Positions 10,868 to 22,089 of a stretch of 64,000 nucleotides of DNA are shown piece after piece. Source of the stretch: Antedon mediterranea (Eukaryota > Echinodermata > Crinoidea > Comatulida > Antedonidae). The notes under the pieces are model-generated. The model saw only the letters and a program-made list of their open reading frames with translations, searched no databases and had not been told where the DNA came from. The position numbers and the translations under genes were made by a program. Each line of letters opens with the position of its first letter. Positions within the stretch are counted from its first letter, which is position 1. The stretch is taken from positions 18,844,501 to 18,908,500 of the forward strand of contig NC_092672.1 of NCBI RefSeq assembly GCF_964355755.1, given 5' to 3'.

Positions 10868-12223
10868 ATGGAACTGTTAATTTTCTGTATGTTGTGTAGG
10901 ATTGCATTATTGAATGTAGGCCTTCGTACGTGCTTGGCATCAACAAATTTTCTAGAGGAACCCGAGGATGTTAAAGTATTGTTTGGTACAAAACATAAAT
11001 TCAAGTGTACAGTTTCTAATAATGAAACTATTCTAAGACATTCATTTTCCTGGCATAAAGACGGAACACTTATATCAGATCAAGATGAAGGAAATTATTT
11101 TATTGTTACAAGCAATATCGTTAGTATTGATGTTTCTATTCTAAATATTAAATCTGTTAAAATAGAAGATGATGGATATTATTATTGTTCTGTTGTACAG
11201 TTGAAAACAATGAAAACATTTAATTCTCGACGTGCGAGGTTGACTGTTAAATCGTTACCTAGGCCCATGTTTCCCGTATGCTTGCCTGCCGACAGCGTTG
11301 ATGTTCTTGTCGGTACATCAATAAAACTATCATGTAAAAGTGAAAACGTTTTTCCTGAAGTAAACTTAAAGTGGTACCAAAATAGTAATGCAATAAATGA
11401 TGGTGTTCATACATTTAAAGACGATGAATATGTCATATTAGAACTGATATTATCTGTGAAAAAAGAAGAAAATAATGATATTTTTACTTGTCAACAAACT
11501 TCTGAATTAGTACCTAGAAACATTTCTAGCTGTTCCGTGGGACCAATCAACGTTCGTTATAAACCTACTGTCATTATTCAACATACTGACCAGATATTAC
11601 CAGGTAGGGATTCTATACTATTCTGTCAAACCTTTGCAAATCCACCGGTTACTAATTATATATGGAGATTTAGTCCTAAATTAAGCAGAGATCAATATTT
11701 TGTAGATGAAACAGGTCAGCTTTTAACTCTAACAAATCCAACATTTCAACAGAATGGAACTACTGTAACTTGCCTGGCGGAAAATGAAGTTGGTGACAAT
11801 TCGTCAACAATTCGGTTACACGTTGGAAAGTCGAATATTAATGAGAAAGCAAGTAATGCAGATTCATCTGGAATTCAAAAGTCAAGTGAAACCATAGATT
11901 TATCATTGGATGTAATCATAATCATTGCTGCTGGTGTTGTTATCATTATTGTACTTGTTGTTCTGGTTCCCGTATATCATTATTGTTTGTGTCGTAATGA
12001 TAACACTACAATAGTTGATTCTTTAGGAAAAGAAGTAACTCAACCTGAAGTTTATTATGAGACAAGAGAAGGAGTTATTTTAAGACATACAGTACAAGAT
12101 CGTTCATTACCTCGTGTACCTACTACAGAAGTATATGGTCATTGGAGACACTCAACAGCTTCACAGGTTCCTAATGATCTTGAATCACATAGTTATACTT
12201 ATATTGACACAGAAAATGATTGA
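10868..12223 (+). CDS. R3: family A three-Ig transmembrane receptor
   Basis: Intact, 451 aa, with the R1 layout. D1 is the most changed part: TKHKFKC, NNETILRH, ISDQDEGNYF and a D-D-G-Y-Y-Y-C motif. D2 has YQNSNAIND, shared with R4 rather than with R1 or R2. The CLC motif is followed by Arg, not Gly, and the next variable site is Thr; this R/T tail haplotype also occurs in family D. The 3' flank starts with ~90 bp shared with R4 (12,224-12,320) and then returns to the R1-type flank, so the gene end is itself a mosaic. Confidence 0.93.
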   Translation: MELLIFCMLCRIALLNVGLRTCLASTNFLEEPEDVKVLFGTKHKFKCTVSNNETILRHSFSWHKDGTLISDQDEGNYFIVTSNIVSIDVSILNIKSVKIEDDGYYYCSVVQLKTMKTFNSRRARLTVKSLPRPMFPVCLPADSVDVLVGTSIKLSCKSENVFPEVNLKWYQNSNAINDGVHTFKDDEYVILELILSVKKEENNDIFTCQQTSELVPRNISSCSVGPINVRYKPTVIIQHTDQILPGRDSILFCQTFANPPVTNYIWRFSPKLSRDQYFVDETGQLLTLTNPTFQQNGTTVTCLAENEVGDNSSTIRLHVGKSNINEKASNADSSGIQKSSETIDLSLDVIIIIAAGVVIIIVLVVLVPVYHYCLCRNDNTTIVDSLGKEVTQPEVYYETREGVILRHTVQDRSLPRVPTTEVYGHWRHSTASQVPNDLESHSYTYIDTEND

Positions 12224-12551
12224 TAGCAACTTTCCATTTGAAGAACGTAATAATGGGAATATGATTAACGTATATGCCTACCATTATGAGAAACAATATA
12301 ATTGTATTTATTCTAATTTATGATTGATATCAAAGATAGCACCCGTCAGTTTAAAGTCATTGGACACAATTAATAGTTTCTTAATTCAAAATCAAAGAAC
12401 TTAAACTACTGAGTATAGGCCTAATTCTACCACACATCTATAAATGGCAAATATTAATAATATATATCATTTACTAGAAGGTGTGTCACGTCATTTCTAT
12501 CGCTTACCTAGTTCTGTACTTTGTTTCCATCTAGTAGTCAATTTGAAAAAC
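12224..12551. other. R3 3' flank up to the Penelope insertion
   Basis: No gene. A block shared with the R4 3' flank is followed by family A spacer, which breaks off at the target site of the Penelope-like element. Confidence 0.6.
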
Positions 12552-12567
12552 ATTTGTATAAGTATTT
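12552..12567. repeat. Target-site duplication, left copy
   Basis: ATTTGTATAAGTATTT, repeated exactly at 18,649-18,664. Beyond it the family A spacer resumes, so the two copies frame the inserted element. Confidence 0.8.
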
Positions 12568-12577
12568 TTGTGGATTT

Positions 12578-13114
12578 TTACTTTATGTTGAACCAAAGAA
12601 ACGAAAAGGAATAAATTACCTTCGTGACGTTTCGTCGACAATCTGTCGACTGCTTCAGACTAAAGCCTGGGTTGGAATGGTCTGGTTTTTTATAAGTGAC
12701 GCTGAAAAGCGCTACCAGCCGTCTGGTTGGTATTGACGGTAGAGCGTCTCCGTTGGCCCCCTCCTGCTTCAACTTTTTCCAGCAAACTATCATATGTATG
12801 TGGTGGTCATACCCACCAATGTCTCTGTTGATGTTATGTGGTCTTTTTCTTATGCAGATAGATTCTTTTATCTTTCTTTTGTCTGTCTGTGCTTCCTTTT
12901 CAATCACTCTCGCATTCCAATTTGGAATATGGTCATTCCCTATAGCGTGGTCTGTTATGGCGGACTTATGTAAAACCTGGGAAGAATTTCTATTTGCACG
13001 TGTTCTAACAACTTGGTTGTGTGTTGATACGTCTTTCTTATGTTCCCCAATTCTTGTATTTAGTGCCCTTCCGGTCTCTCCTATATATACTTTCTCACAG
13101 TTTAGACAGTTCAC
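12578..13114 (-). pseudogene. PLE C-terminal GIY-YIG endonuclease part
   Basis: 178 aa. It starts with a cysteine motif, C-L-N-C, followed by V-Y-I-G-E-T-G-R and R-I-G-E-H, the GIY-YIG signature with its downstream Arg and His. There is no ATG of its own as a gene; it is the 3' part of the PLE reading frame. The segment after ~residue 130 (TRRLVALFSV and onward) overlaps the repeated terminal sequence of the element. In PLEs this domain nicks target DNA for reverse transcription. Confidence 0.85.
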
Positions 13115-13885
13115 TTCGTATTATATCCCCGCACATGTCTTCCGTTTTTATTCTATCTTTTGGGTGAACCAGTCCATTCTTTAATTTATTACTTGGAATG
13201 AAGAAAGTGTTTACTTTGTGCTTAGCAAATGTGCGTCGAATCTTTTAAGAAATTCCGTGTATGTATGGGATCCATGTGAGCTTTCATCTTCTCCATTTCC
13301 CTTCTTTGACATTCTTCTGGCTTGTTTTTTGACTTTTGTTCTTTTCTTTTGCTTACGACTCTGTCCACTGACCATTTTGGATAGTTACAAATTTTCAACT
13401 CCTGTTTTTTATCTTCCTCTTCACTAACAATTGTGTTTGCTCTATTCACCAACGTGTTAACCACGCTTAGTTTGTGTTCTCGGTTTTCGGTATACCTTGG
13501 TAGCGAGTGTTCCTTCATGTTTAATCCTGATAATCATGTCCAACAATAGTATTTGTTTCTCTGACATTATTTCTGTGGTAAACTTGATGTTGCCGACGGG
13601 TCAATGGTATCAAGATGGCGATTATTGAGGTGGAGATGTGCATTTGTATGGACAATGGCAAAAACATCATCAACATACCGTCTCCAAAAACGTGGTTTGA
13701 TGGTTCCATCTGCGCTTTTAATGGCATCTTCTCTAACCATTATAAATAGATATTCGCTATCAGAGGGCTTACCGGAGATCCCATTGCAATACCTTCGTGC
13801 TGTTCATATATCTGTTGTTGAAATGTGAAATATGTTGCATCAATCAACTGGTATATGAGTTCCATGATGTCTTCCACTGTTAATT
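13115..13885 (-). pseudogene. PLE reverse transcriptase, 3' half
   Basis: Pieces in shifting frames. The G-I-A-M-G-S-P-V-S-P motif lies at about 13,765-13,800, and the catalytic R-Y-V-D-D at about 13,665-13,680. After these comes a basic segment, LPRYTENREHK, at 13,222-13,518. At least one frameshift separates YVDD from the basic segment, and a stop follows the AMGSPVSP region. It joins the 16,111-16,766 part across the LINE insertion. Confidence 0.78.
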
Positions 13886-13889
13886 TCGG

Positions 13890-16010
13890 TTTTTTTTTTC
13901 AAAAACTTTTATTTTTTTTTCCTTTTATCAAAAACATTACACTTTACAGAACGAAACAAAAAGAAAAACCAAAGACGTTTGAGGACGTCACATTATCTCA
14001 ATCGTCATTCTCTTTTTTCTTATCTCTGTCAATGTTTGATTATACCACAATACCTCATCATAATCATTTCTTAGTTTAAACCAGGCTATTATAACATCTT
14101 GTCAAAAATGATTACCAAGTTTTGCATTTTCAACTCTCATTCCTTGATTTGGTTTACAATACATTTTTTAATATGGACATTATACTTATTTCTATTTTTT
14201 GCAATATTATTCACCACAGTTTCTGTAAAGAGTACCCAGTCTTTAACGTGTTTGAAATGAAGAGGACTTTTATGAATCTTGCATTTATATATATATCTCT
14301 TAGTAAGAAGTAAAAACATGTTAATAAAAGTTGAAAATTTATATTCAAAGATACCAAAGCATATGTCTATATAATTTATTTTAAAAGGGATGTCTAATTT
14401 CCTGAACCAATAAAACACATCATCCCACAATTTAGAAGTTTTCTCGCAAGACCACATTAGATGTACTACTGTTTCTTTTTCCTTACTACAAAGAGAACAT
14501 TTTATTATCTTGAACCAGGCCAATTTTGTGCAATAACTTATTTGTAGGAAGAATTATATGTATAAATCTGAATTGCAGGTACTGTGTTTTAGTGTCAAGA
14601 CAATCAACATTAAAAAGATCAGAAAAGAAGAAGAAAGAAAACCAAAGAGGTGTGAGGACGTCACATTATTATGTTTGATTATACCACAATACCTCATCAT
14701 AATCATTTCTTAGTTTAAACCAGGCTATTATAACATATTGACAATAATAGTTACAAAGTTTTGCATTATCAACTCCTATACCTTGATTTGGTTTACAAAG
14801 TCAAATCCTTTCCTTTCCCCCATATCCATAATTCATTTGTAGGAAGAATTCTATGTATAAATTTGAATTGCAGGTACTGTGTTTTATGGTATCAAGATTA
14901 CATTCGTAAGGCCTCCTATAAATTAAACTCTAATTAACATTAAGACGTTTATCTCAATCGTCATTCTCTCTTTTTTTTTTATCCATTTCAATGTTTGATT
15001 ATACCACAATACCTCATCATTATTGCAGTTGCTTGTGGGTGTATTTCATTTCAATTGTCGTTATCTCTTTCTAATAATGGTTTCCATTTTTAAATATGGA
15101 CATTATACTTATTTTTATTTTTTGTGCGATATTATTCTCCACAGTTTCTGTAAAGAGTACCCATCTTTTAAAGTGAATGAAGTTAAGAGGAATTTCATTA
15201 ATCTTGCATTTATATATATCTCTTAGTAAGAAGTAAAAACATGTTGATAAAAGTTGAAAATTTATATTCAAAGATACCAAAGCATATGTCTATATAATTT
15301 GTTTTAAAAGAGATGTCTAATTTCCTGAACCAATAAAACACATCATCCCACAATTTAGAAGTTTTCTCGCAAGACCACATTAGATGTACTACTGTTTCTT
15401 TTTCCTTACTGCAAAGAGAACATTTATTATCTTGAATCAGGCCAATTTTGTGTAATAACTTATTTGTAGGAAGAATTCTATGTATAAATCTGAATTGCAG
15501 GTACTGTGTTTTGGTATCAAGAGTACATTCATAGGCATCCTATAAATTGAACTCCAATTAACCTTAACAAGATTAGGCTCTTGGTTAAATTCATTACTCC
15601 ATTTTCTATAAGCCTTTGGGGTTTTCTTAAATATATTATTGGGCAAATCATACACAAAGGCTGTTGTTTTTTTTTTAACTTCCATTAATTGTATTAAAAC
15701 TGGCGATTCTCTTGTAGGGTTGGGATTAGCTAATTTTTTCCGGTAATTTTGAGAGATAACATTAACTAAATAAAAAAAAAAGAATAAAGTTGCAATTTAT
15801 AGCATAGGTATTTTTAAATTCAGTATATGTCATAAAGTGTTGGTTGTTAAGCCTTACATCTGAAATATAATTTACACCTTTTAAGCTCCATGATCTATGA
15901 AATTTAGTTTTCTTATTAATTTTAATGTTTTGTTTATACCACAATACCTCATCAGATGCATCATCACCATAATCATTTCTTAGCTTAAACCAGGAATTTC
16001 GTTCTATTAT
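13890..16010 (-). mobile_element. LINE 3' fragment (L1/Tx1-like) nested in the PLE
   Basis: A non-LTR retrotransposon 3' end on the minus strand. It has a poly(A)-like end at 13,890-13,920 (T-rich on the + strand) and a possible AATTTCG duplication at 13,882-13,888 and near 16,003-16,010. Minus-strand peptides carry typical LINE C-terminal features: C-S-L-C...V-H-L-M-W-S-C (zf-RVT-like) at 14,137-14,523, W-S-S-I-Y-R-M-P at 15,437-15,685, and F-H-R-S-W-S-L-K-G at 15,762-15,944. Blocks of the 3' region occur two or three times (around 14,100-14,560, 14,640-14,900 and 14,960-15,520), so the copy is internally rearranged. Confidence 0.75.
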
Positions 16011-16766
16011 GTAGTGTTGTATCTTTTTCCAATTATGATCTTACAACCTCCAAGGCTTGACCTGTGGGTGTTTTTGTAAACAAGGAGATGACGTCAAAAG
16101 ACACCATCACCTAATTTTCGAAGAGGTTCAGCTGTTTTAGGTTTTCCGCCAGTTCTTTCGAATTGGTCACATGATATTTACTTAGACCAACCAAGGGGCT
16201 TAACACCTCCTTTGCGATAAACTTAGACACGTGATAATAAACAGAGTTGATGTTGTCAACTATAGGTCTGTGAGGCCAATCCGGTTTATGGATTTTAGGC
16301 AGACAGTAAATTCTAGGTACTACTTCTGCGGTGGGGTACAAACTACATTTTTGTGCCCATGTGATCTTTTCTTCTTTTAGAAGTCTACCCAGTGTCTGTA
16401 TTAGTTTATCCTTGTATTTCTTGGTCGGATTGGTAGTCAAATTCCATATACCTTTTTATCACTCAGCATTCGATTGACTTTATTTACATAATCCTCTGTG
16501 TTTATCACCACCGTTGCACGGCCTTTGTCAGCTGGCAATATCATAACTTCTTTATCTTTTTTTAACCCTTCAAAAGCATTTCTTTCTGTTCTACTTAAAT
16601 TGGGGAGTGGGGGTTTAGATGATTTAAGAATGCTAGTTACCTTTCCTCTGATGGTATCCTTCTCATCCAATGGTATGCTATCCAATTTACATATCATTTC
16701 CGTTGAAACAATTATTTCTTCAATTGACCTGCTGTTGTTTCGATCGCCGCTAACCGCGTAGTTCAA
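16011..16766 (-). pseudogene. PLE reverse transcriptase, 5' half
   Basis: Two adjoining frames. 16,437-16,766 holds the I-L-P-A-D-K-G-R-A-T-V-V motif and the D-Y-V-N-K...M-L-S-D region. 16,111-16,440 holds P-R-I-Y-C-L-P-K-I-H-K-P and R-P-I-V-D-N-I-N-S, both hallmarks of PLE RTs. A frameshift lies near 16,438. Just after it (16,020-16,110) V-S-F-D-V, the first RT aspartate motif, is still readable around a stop codon. Upstream (minus strand) the ORF is cut by the repeat starting near 16,786. Confidence 0.85.
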
Positions 16767-16785
16767 TCCCTTACTTAGTCTGGGC

Positions 16786-17745
16786 TCCAGACGGAGTTTT
16801 GTCTTAATATTAGTAAAAATATAAATTTTTGCACATATGGCGTTTCATACGTGTATTACTTGAGTTTGGATACTCCGTCTGGAGAAACACGCATAAGTCA
16901 CGTGGTTTGACACCAAGAATTCTTGGTGCATAAATTATCCAGTTGACTAGTTTCAGCCGCATGCCATTGGCTACTCACTCGCAGGCAGTTTTAATATTCA
17001 TATTTCAGAATTTCAAAGACTCAACATCTAAGGTGATACGCATGCGCTATGCTACGTTTAGACAATGTGTACTTGGGTACATTGATGAAAGTTTCTGAAG
17101 GCTATAAATGATTTTATATGCCTAGTAGTCTGGTAAACATTTGATGGAATTTTTCCCAAGAACATGAAAACTCGTCTTGATATGATAGGCATAGCTTCTC
17201 CGCCAAATCAAACATTGAATGGATCATATTATGCGGAGATAATTTGATTTTATAATTCCCACCCAAACCCTGTCCTGTTCTGTGTTTGTGGTGGTGTAGC
17301 CCTGTTGTGTGCCGGTCGGTGGTGGTATGTACCTTATTTATTGGCGTTTTATCTGGCAGGTCATACGTACGAGTTGAGTAGCCCTACGAAGGAGGCCTAG
17401 GCCAGGACTGAACAATTAATAAACAAAACAACTTGGCAACACGATTTTATATTTCATCAACAGTTGTTCAGTCTCGATCGTACATTCAGCACTGTACGTA
17501 CTCGATCTTTTTCATTTTGAAACAAAATGATCATTGGTTGATTCGAAATCCATATTTACATACCGCCCGCCCCATATAGCCAAATACGGTATGATAACCT
17601 ACGTCATTCTTATCGGATGTTTACGGTCTGCAAATCGATTTCTATACGTGTTTCACAAGTCTGTATTTTCAGACAAAAATCGCGGTCGAAATAAAAAAAA
17701 ATAAAAAAAAAAAAGACAATAAATACAGACTTGGGGCAAGTCTAT
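16786..17745. repeat. Non-coding repeat nested in the PLE
   Basis: It separates the PLE N-terminal ORF from the RT. Near one edge a 14-bp inverted pair 'ctccagacggagt'/'actccgtctggag' lies at 16,789 and 16,872; the other edge has 'agacttggggcaagtct'. A short, internally deleted version (both ends only) occurs at about 39,240-39,350. This looks like a MITE-type family; exact borders are uncertain. Confidence 0.5.
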
Positions 17746-18404
17746 CCCTTATTGAGCACCACCCACTTTTCTTTCAACAATTTTCCACTTAAATCGATTT
17801 CCGTTTGTAAACTTGTATATATTTTCTTTGCTTTGTCTCCACCATTTTAGCTTCTTTATCTGTCTGGCTTTAACACGTGCAAATTCCAATTCTTTGACAT
17901 TGTTTAAATGCTTCCGGGTGTTGTCGCGAACGACATGGCTACTTGAACTGACGCCAATATCGGCTTAGGCCTGTTATTATTATTATTACGCACGTCGTTG
18001 AAACTCTCGTCTAACCTTTGTTCCATTTCTTTTTCCTGCCTTTTTAATACTTTTATTGATTCTGTCGATTTTCGAATACTTTCTCTTACTAATCTCTTTT
18101 CCGCATCTTTTATTATCTTTTCTGCGTTGCTGGGATTTATAGGGCATTTTAATTGTAGGCCCTTCGGCGTGATGTTGAGCCGCTTACAATGTAAAGCAAA
18201 CACTCGGTGGTTTCGTGTTCGGGCTGCCTTCCTCACGATCTTTTTTTGAGCACGCACTAATTTTACAGTATCTTGACCGTATTTCGATCTGATGATATTG
18301 AATAAATTCATCTGGTTCCAAATAATATTTTTGTGGATTTTTACTTTATGTTGAACCAAAGAAACGAAAAGGAATAAATTACCTTCGTGACGTTTCGTCG
18401 ACAA
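17746..18404 (-). pseudogene. PLE N-terminal ORF
   Basis: The frame at 17,904-18,404 encodes a basic, helical region (QMNLFNIIRSKYGQDTVKLV, then ARTRNHRVFALHCKRLNITP and PINPSNAEKIIKDAEKRLV) typical of the domain before the PLE RT. It continues past a break into a segment with IKKLKWWRQSKENIYK (about 17,770-17,870). The first residues shown by the open frame lie inside the terminal repeat, so the true start is unclear. Confidence 0.7.
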
Positions 18405-18648
18405 TCAGCCAGCCGCCTGGTTGGTATTGACGGTAGAGCTCTACCGTCAATACCAACCAGACGGCTGGTGGCGCTGTTCAGCGTCACTTACAAAAAACCA
18501 GACCATTCCAACCCAGGCTTTAGTATGAAGCAGTCGACAGATTGTCGACGAAATGTCACGAAGGTAATTTATTCCTTTTCGTTTCTTTGGTTCAACATAA
18601 AGTAAAAATCCACAAAATATCATTTGGAACCAGATGAATTTATTCAAT
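18310..18648. repeat. Inverted terminal duplication of the PLE
   Basis: Two facing arms, about 18,312-18,440 and 18,441-18,645, meet at a palindrome ('ggtagagctctacc'). Both match the other end of the element (12,568-12,740). PLEs are known for such pseudo-LTR arrangements. Confidence 0.75.
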
Positions 18649-18664
18649 ATTTGTATAAGTATTT
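18649..18664. repeat. Target-site duplication, right copy
   Basis: ATTTGTATAAGTATTT, identical to 12,552-12,567. Confidence 0.8.
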
Positions 18665-20062
18665 ACATGATGTAGAGAGATTGTTTCTTTTGTGATAACT
18701 TTTACAGTAGTGGCAGATACACAGAGAGAGGCGTAACTTTACATATAGTTTATTCAAATTTAGATTAACAATCTTAGATAGTACAAATTTATAGCGTTCT
18801 AATTGACCAAAAGCTAATGATCTAGGGTACAATTTCAGGTCTACAGGCAAGTGTTACTAATTTAGAAACTGCTATTATGTATTCTACACTGTTTTGAAGG
18901 CCTTACTGAAGTCAGTTAAAACCAAGATTTGAATAATCAATTTATAAGAATGTAAAAATGTTTAATATTCAAGTAAAAGCTGATAAAATATGAACAGGAC
19001 ATGCAGTGTTTATTAAAATTTAATTAACGTTTTTGTATGAAATTCGATTTGGATTCTTTTTAAATTTGGCTGAATTTAAAAGAATTTTTTTTTGTGCCGT
19101 ATTATGATTAAAGCCCCTGTTTCGTTCATAGTTAAATAGTTGCGCTGTACTACTTTCGAATCTTTGGCTTTTGATGCCAACTCTCCGAGCCGAAAAAACC
19201 CTGAAACGCTGTAAGAAATAATGCTTCAAGCAACTGACGATGGGATAGTAATGGTTCTATAAATTGCAATGCACCGAGTAGCCTAATCAAGACTCCTTTT
19301 GTGATCGGAATCTGTGAGTCCACTCTTGGCGCCCTAGAATGAATCCTGCGGATAATTTTTGAACGAGGAAAAACCCGCTAGAATACGGTAGGCCCACTAA
19401 CTTGTGTACGAACGAGATTCATACATGAAAATCAATCTTTTATTTTCGATATGAAACGTGTCTAATCGTCGGGTGACAAAATCAAAATATCCCTACACTC
19501 AACCCACCCCGCTTCCCGACAATCAGCATGAGAAATGGACGAATAACTGTATTGTAGTTCCTAGGAATAGTTGTGGTCATCAATGTTTGGGCAGTTTTTG
19601 GGAGAGGTACATTTCATTTCTCAAATGAATAGTTTGCATTGTGTAGTTATTTCCAAAAGCGAGCATAATAATTATATGTAGATAATCTACTTAAAACTTT
19701 AACATAATTTTTCATAGGAAATTTATATGACGCAGATGTCGTTATCGAGGAAAAATATTTATTGCAGTGACTTATTATATTTGTTTTTAACACCTAAAAT
19801 ATTATATTAAAACATCACTTTAGGTAAATAGTAAAAAGAAAGAATAAACAACTTTAAAAATCATATCAAATATACAATATTCTCATTATTTTGCTAGATA
19901 CAGCACTTTTTCAATTTAGAACCCTGAATTCGCAATTAATACATTGTTATTAGTATACCTACTTTCATAGTACAACTCATCTTGACTACGACCAACCTTA
20001 TTGGCGTTTACTTATTATAACTAAAATATGCCATAAAAGTTACAAAAAATTTATAAATACAG
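18665..20062. other. Spacer before R4
   Basis: No gene supported. The first ~400 bp is family A spacer matching 800-1,230. From ~19,670 to the box is a more diverged match to the leader regions of R1-R3. The stretch 19,080-19,650 is unassigned. Confidence 0.55.
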
Positions 20063-20078
20063 GAAACACAAATTCTTA
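20063..20078 (+). promoter_or_regulatory. Conserved -140 box of R4
   Basis: GAAACACAAATTCTTA, 149 bp before the ATG. It bridges the family A form and the family D form (GAGAAACACAACTTT). Confidence 0.45.
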
Positions 20079-20211
20079 ACTGTATGGCCACACAAGAAGA
20101 CCAGATAATATTATAATGATTGGTATACTTAATTTCCGACCACTGCTACTACAACACTGCAACTGACATCGTTAGTAGAAGTTTGGTAGTATTTTTGTTC
20201 ACAATATCGAT

Positions 20212-21576
20212 ATGAACCTTTTACGTGTCTCAATGTTTTGTACGATAATATTATTGAATATAGGCCTTACGTGCTTGGCTTCAGCAAAGGATTTTCTTGA
20301 GGAACCTGAGGATGTTAAAGTATTGTTTGCTACAGAACATAGATTCAAGTGTACAGTTTCTACTAATAGTACTATACTAAGACATTCATTTTCATGGGTC
20401 AAAGATGGTGTGCTCATAGAAGATCAAGATGATATATATGAAGGAAGATATTTTATTTTTACAAGCAATATTGTTAGCAATGACGTTTCTGTTCTAAATA
20501 TTAAAGCCGTTAAAATAGAAGATGAAGGGTATTATCATTGTTCTGTTGTACAGTTAAAAACAATGAAAACATTTGATTCTCGACGTGCGAGGTTGACAGT
20601 TAAATCGTTACCTAGGCCAATGTTTCCAGTATGCTTGCCTGCCGATAGCGTTGATGTTCTTGTTGGTACATCAATAAAACTCTCGTGTAAAAGTGAAAAC
20701 GTTTTTCCTGAAGTAAATTTAAAATGGTACCAAAATAGTAATGCAATAAATGATGGAGTTCATACATTTAAAGACGATGAATATGTCATATTAGAACTGA
20801 TATTATCTGTGAAAAAAGAAGAAAATAATGATGTTTTTACTTGTCAGCAAACTTCTGAATTAGTACCTAGAAACATTTCTAGCTGCTCTGTCGGACCAAT
20901 CACCGTTCGTTATAAACCTACTATCATTATTCAACATACTGACCAGATATTACCAGGTAGGGATTCTATACTTTTCTGCCAAACCTTTGCAAATCCGCCG
21001 GTTACTAATTATAAATGGATATTTAGTCCTAAATTAAACAGAGACCAGTATTTTGTAGATGAAACAGGTCAGCTTTTAACTCTAACAAATCCAACATTTC
21101 AACAGAATGGAACTACTGTAACTTGCCTGGCGGAAAATGAAGTTGGTGAAAATTCGTCAACAATTCGGTTACACATTGGAAAGTCGAATATTAATGAGAA
21201 AGCAAGTAATGCAGATTCATCTGGAATTCAAAAGTCAAGTGAAACCATAGATTTATCATTGGATGTAATCATAATCATTGCTGCTGGTGTCGTTATCATT
21301 ATTGTACTTGTTGTTCTGGTTCCCATATATCATTATTGTTTGTGTCGTAATGATAACAATATAATAGTTGATTCTTTAGGAAAAGAAGTAACTCAACCTG
21401 AAGTTTATTATGAGACAAGAGAGGGAGTTATTTTAAGACATACAGTACAAGATCGTTCGTTACCTCGTGTACCTACAACAGAAGTATATGGTCATTGGAG
21501 ACATTCAACAGCTTCACAGGTTCCTAATGATCTTGAATCACATAGTTATACTTATATTGACACAGAAAATGATTGA
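20212..21576 (+). CDS. R4: diverged family A three-Ig receptor
   Basis: Intact, 454 aa. The signal peptide differs from R1-R3 (starts MNLLRVSMFC). D1 has a three-residue insertion after EDQD (DIYEGRYF) and a Y-Y-H-C motif at the second cysteine. From D2 on it follows R3 closely (YQNSNAIND and NISSC), and the TM/tail has Arg after CLC and an N-I pair at the usual T-[TI] site. The start ATG and signal peptide are clear. The upstream region is diverged, but the 3' flank is shared with R3, so conversion has probably affected the 3' end more recently than the 5' end. Confidence 0.92.
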   Translation: MNLLRVSMFCTIILLNIGLTCLASAKDFLEEPEDVKVLFATEHRFKCTVSTNSTILRHSFSWVKDGVLIEDQDDIYEGRYFIFTSNIVSNDVSVLNIKAVKIEDEGYYHCSVVQLKTMKTFDSRRARLTVKSLPRPMFPVCLPADSVDVLVGTSIKLSCKSENVFPEVNLKWYQNSNAINDGVHTFKDDEYVILELILSVKKEENNDVFTCQQTSELVPRNISSCSVGPITVRYKPTIIIQHTDQILPGRDSILFCQTFANPPVTNYKWIFSPKLNRDQYFVDETGQLLTLTNPTFQQNGTTVTCLAENEVGENSSTIRLHIGKSNINEKASNADSSGIQKSSETIDLSLDVIIIIAAGVVIIIVLVVLVPIYHYCLCRNDNNIIVDSLGKEVTQPEVYYETREGVILRHTVQDRSLPRVPTTEVYGHWRHSTASQVPNDLESHSYTYIDTEND

Positions 21577-22089
21577 TAGCAACTTTCAATTTGAAGAACG
21601 TAATAATGGGAATATGATTAACGTATGTGCCTACCATTATGAGAAACAATATAATTGTATTTATTCTAATTTATTCACACTAAAGAACTTCATCCTTAGC
21701 ATTGTACATACGTTTGAGATTTGTTGAATTACGTCATCTTTCCATCTATTATAAGTTATTCAGAAATAAGTACAGCTATGAATTATCTGGTCTTGATTAT
21801 GAAGCATTCATTCACTCATTTCTTATATTTTGGTCAGTAGGCCTACATAATCCAAACCAAACTTTAATACAGTAACTTGATTTCTTATAAAAAATAAGTA
21901 TTTCCTATATATTCTAAATTAAGGTCTATTTCTAAGTCATATAATAATTATATTTATGTCTTTTTTAGGGACATAAACACCATTGTATTTTAGATGGTTA
22001 TTCATTTTATTTTTATTTCGAAAACTCTGTTCCATAGAAAGTAAATTACATATAAATGAAATAAATATAATAAACAAAATTACTACTAC
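21577..22089. other. R4 3' flank
   Basis: The first ~110 bp match the R3 flank. The rest is AT-rich with no gene seen. Confidence 0.6.

Larger units (their letters stand above)
12568..18648 (-). mobile_element. Penelope-like retroelement (PLE), broken, with nested insertions
   Basis: A 6.1 kb insertion in the R3-R4 spacer. Read on the minus strand it has an inverted terminal duplication, an N-terminal ORF, the RT, and a C-terminal GIY-YIG endonuclease. RT plus GIY-YIG is the diagnostic PLE architecture. It is interrupted by a LINE (13,890-16,010) and by a non-coding repeat (about 16,786-17,745). Stops and frameshifts break each part, so it is not autonomous. The 18,310-18,648 end also carries an inverted copy of the 12,568-12,740 end. 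Confidence 0.88.

Noticed and set aside
12578-13114. Host GIY-YIG nuclease gene
   Set aside because: It lies in a Penelope-like element with RT pieces upstream and a target-site duplication around the whole.
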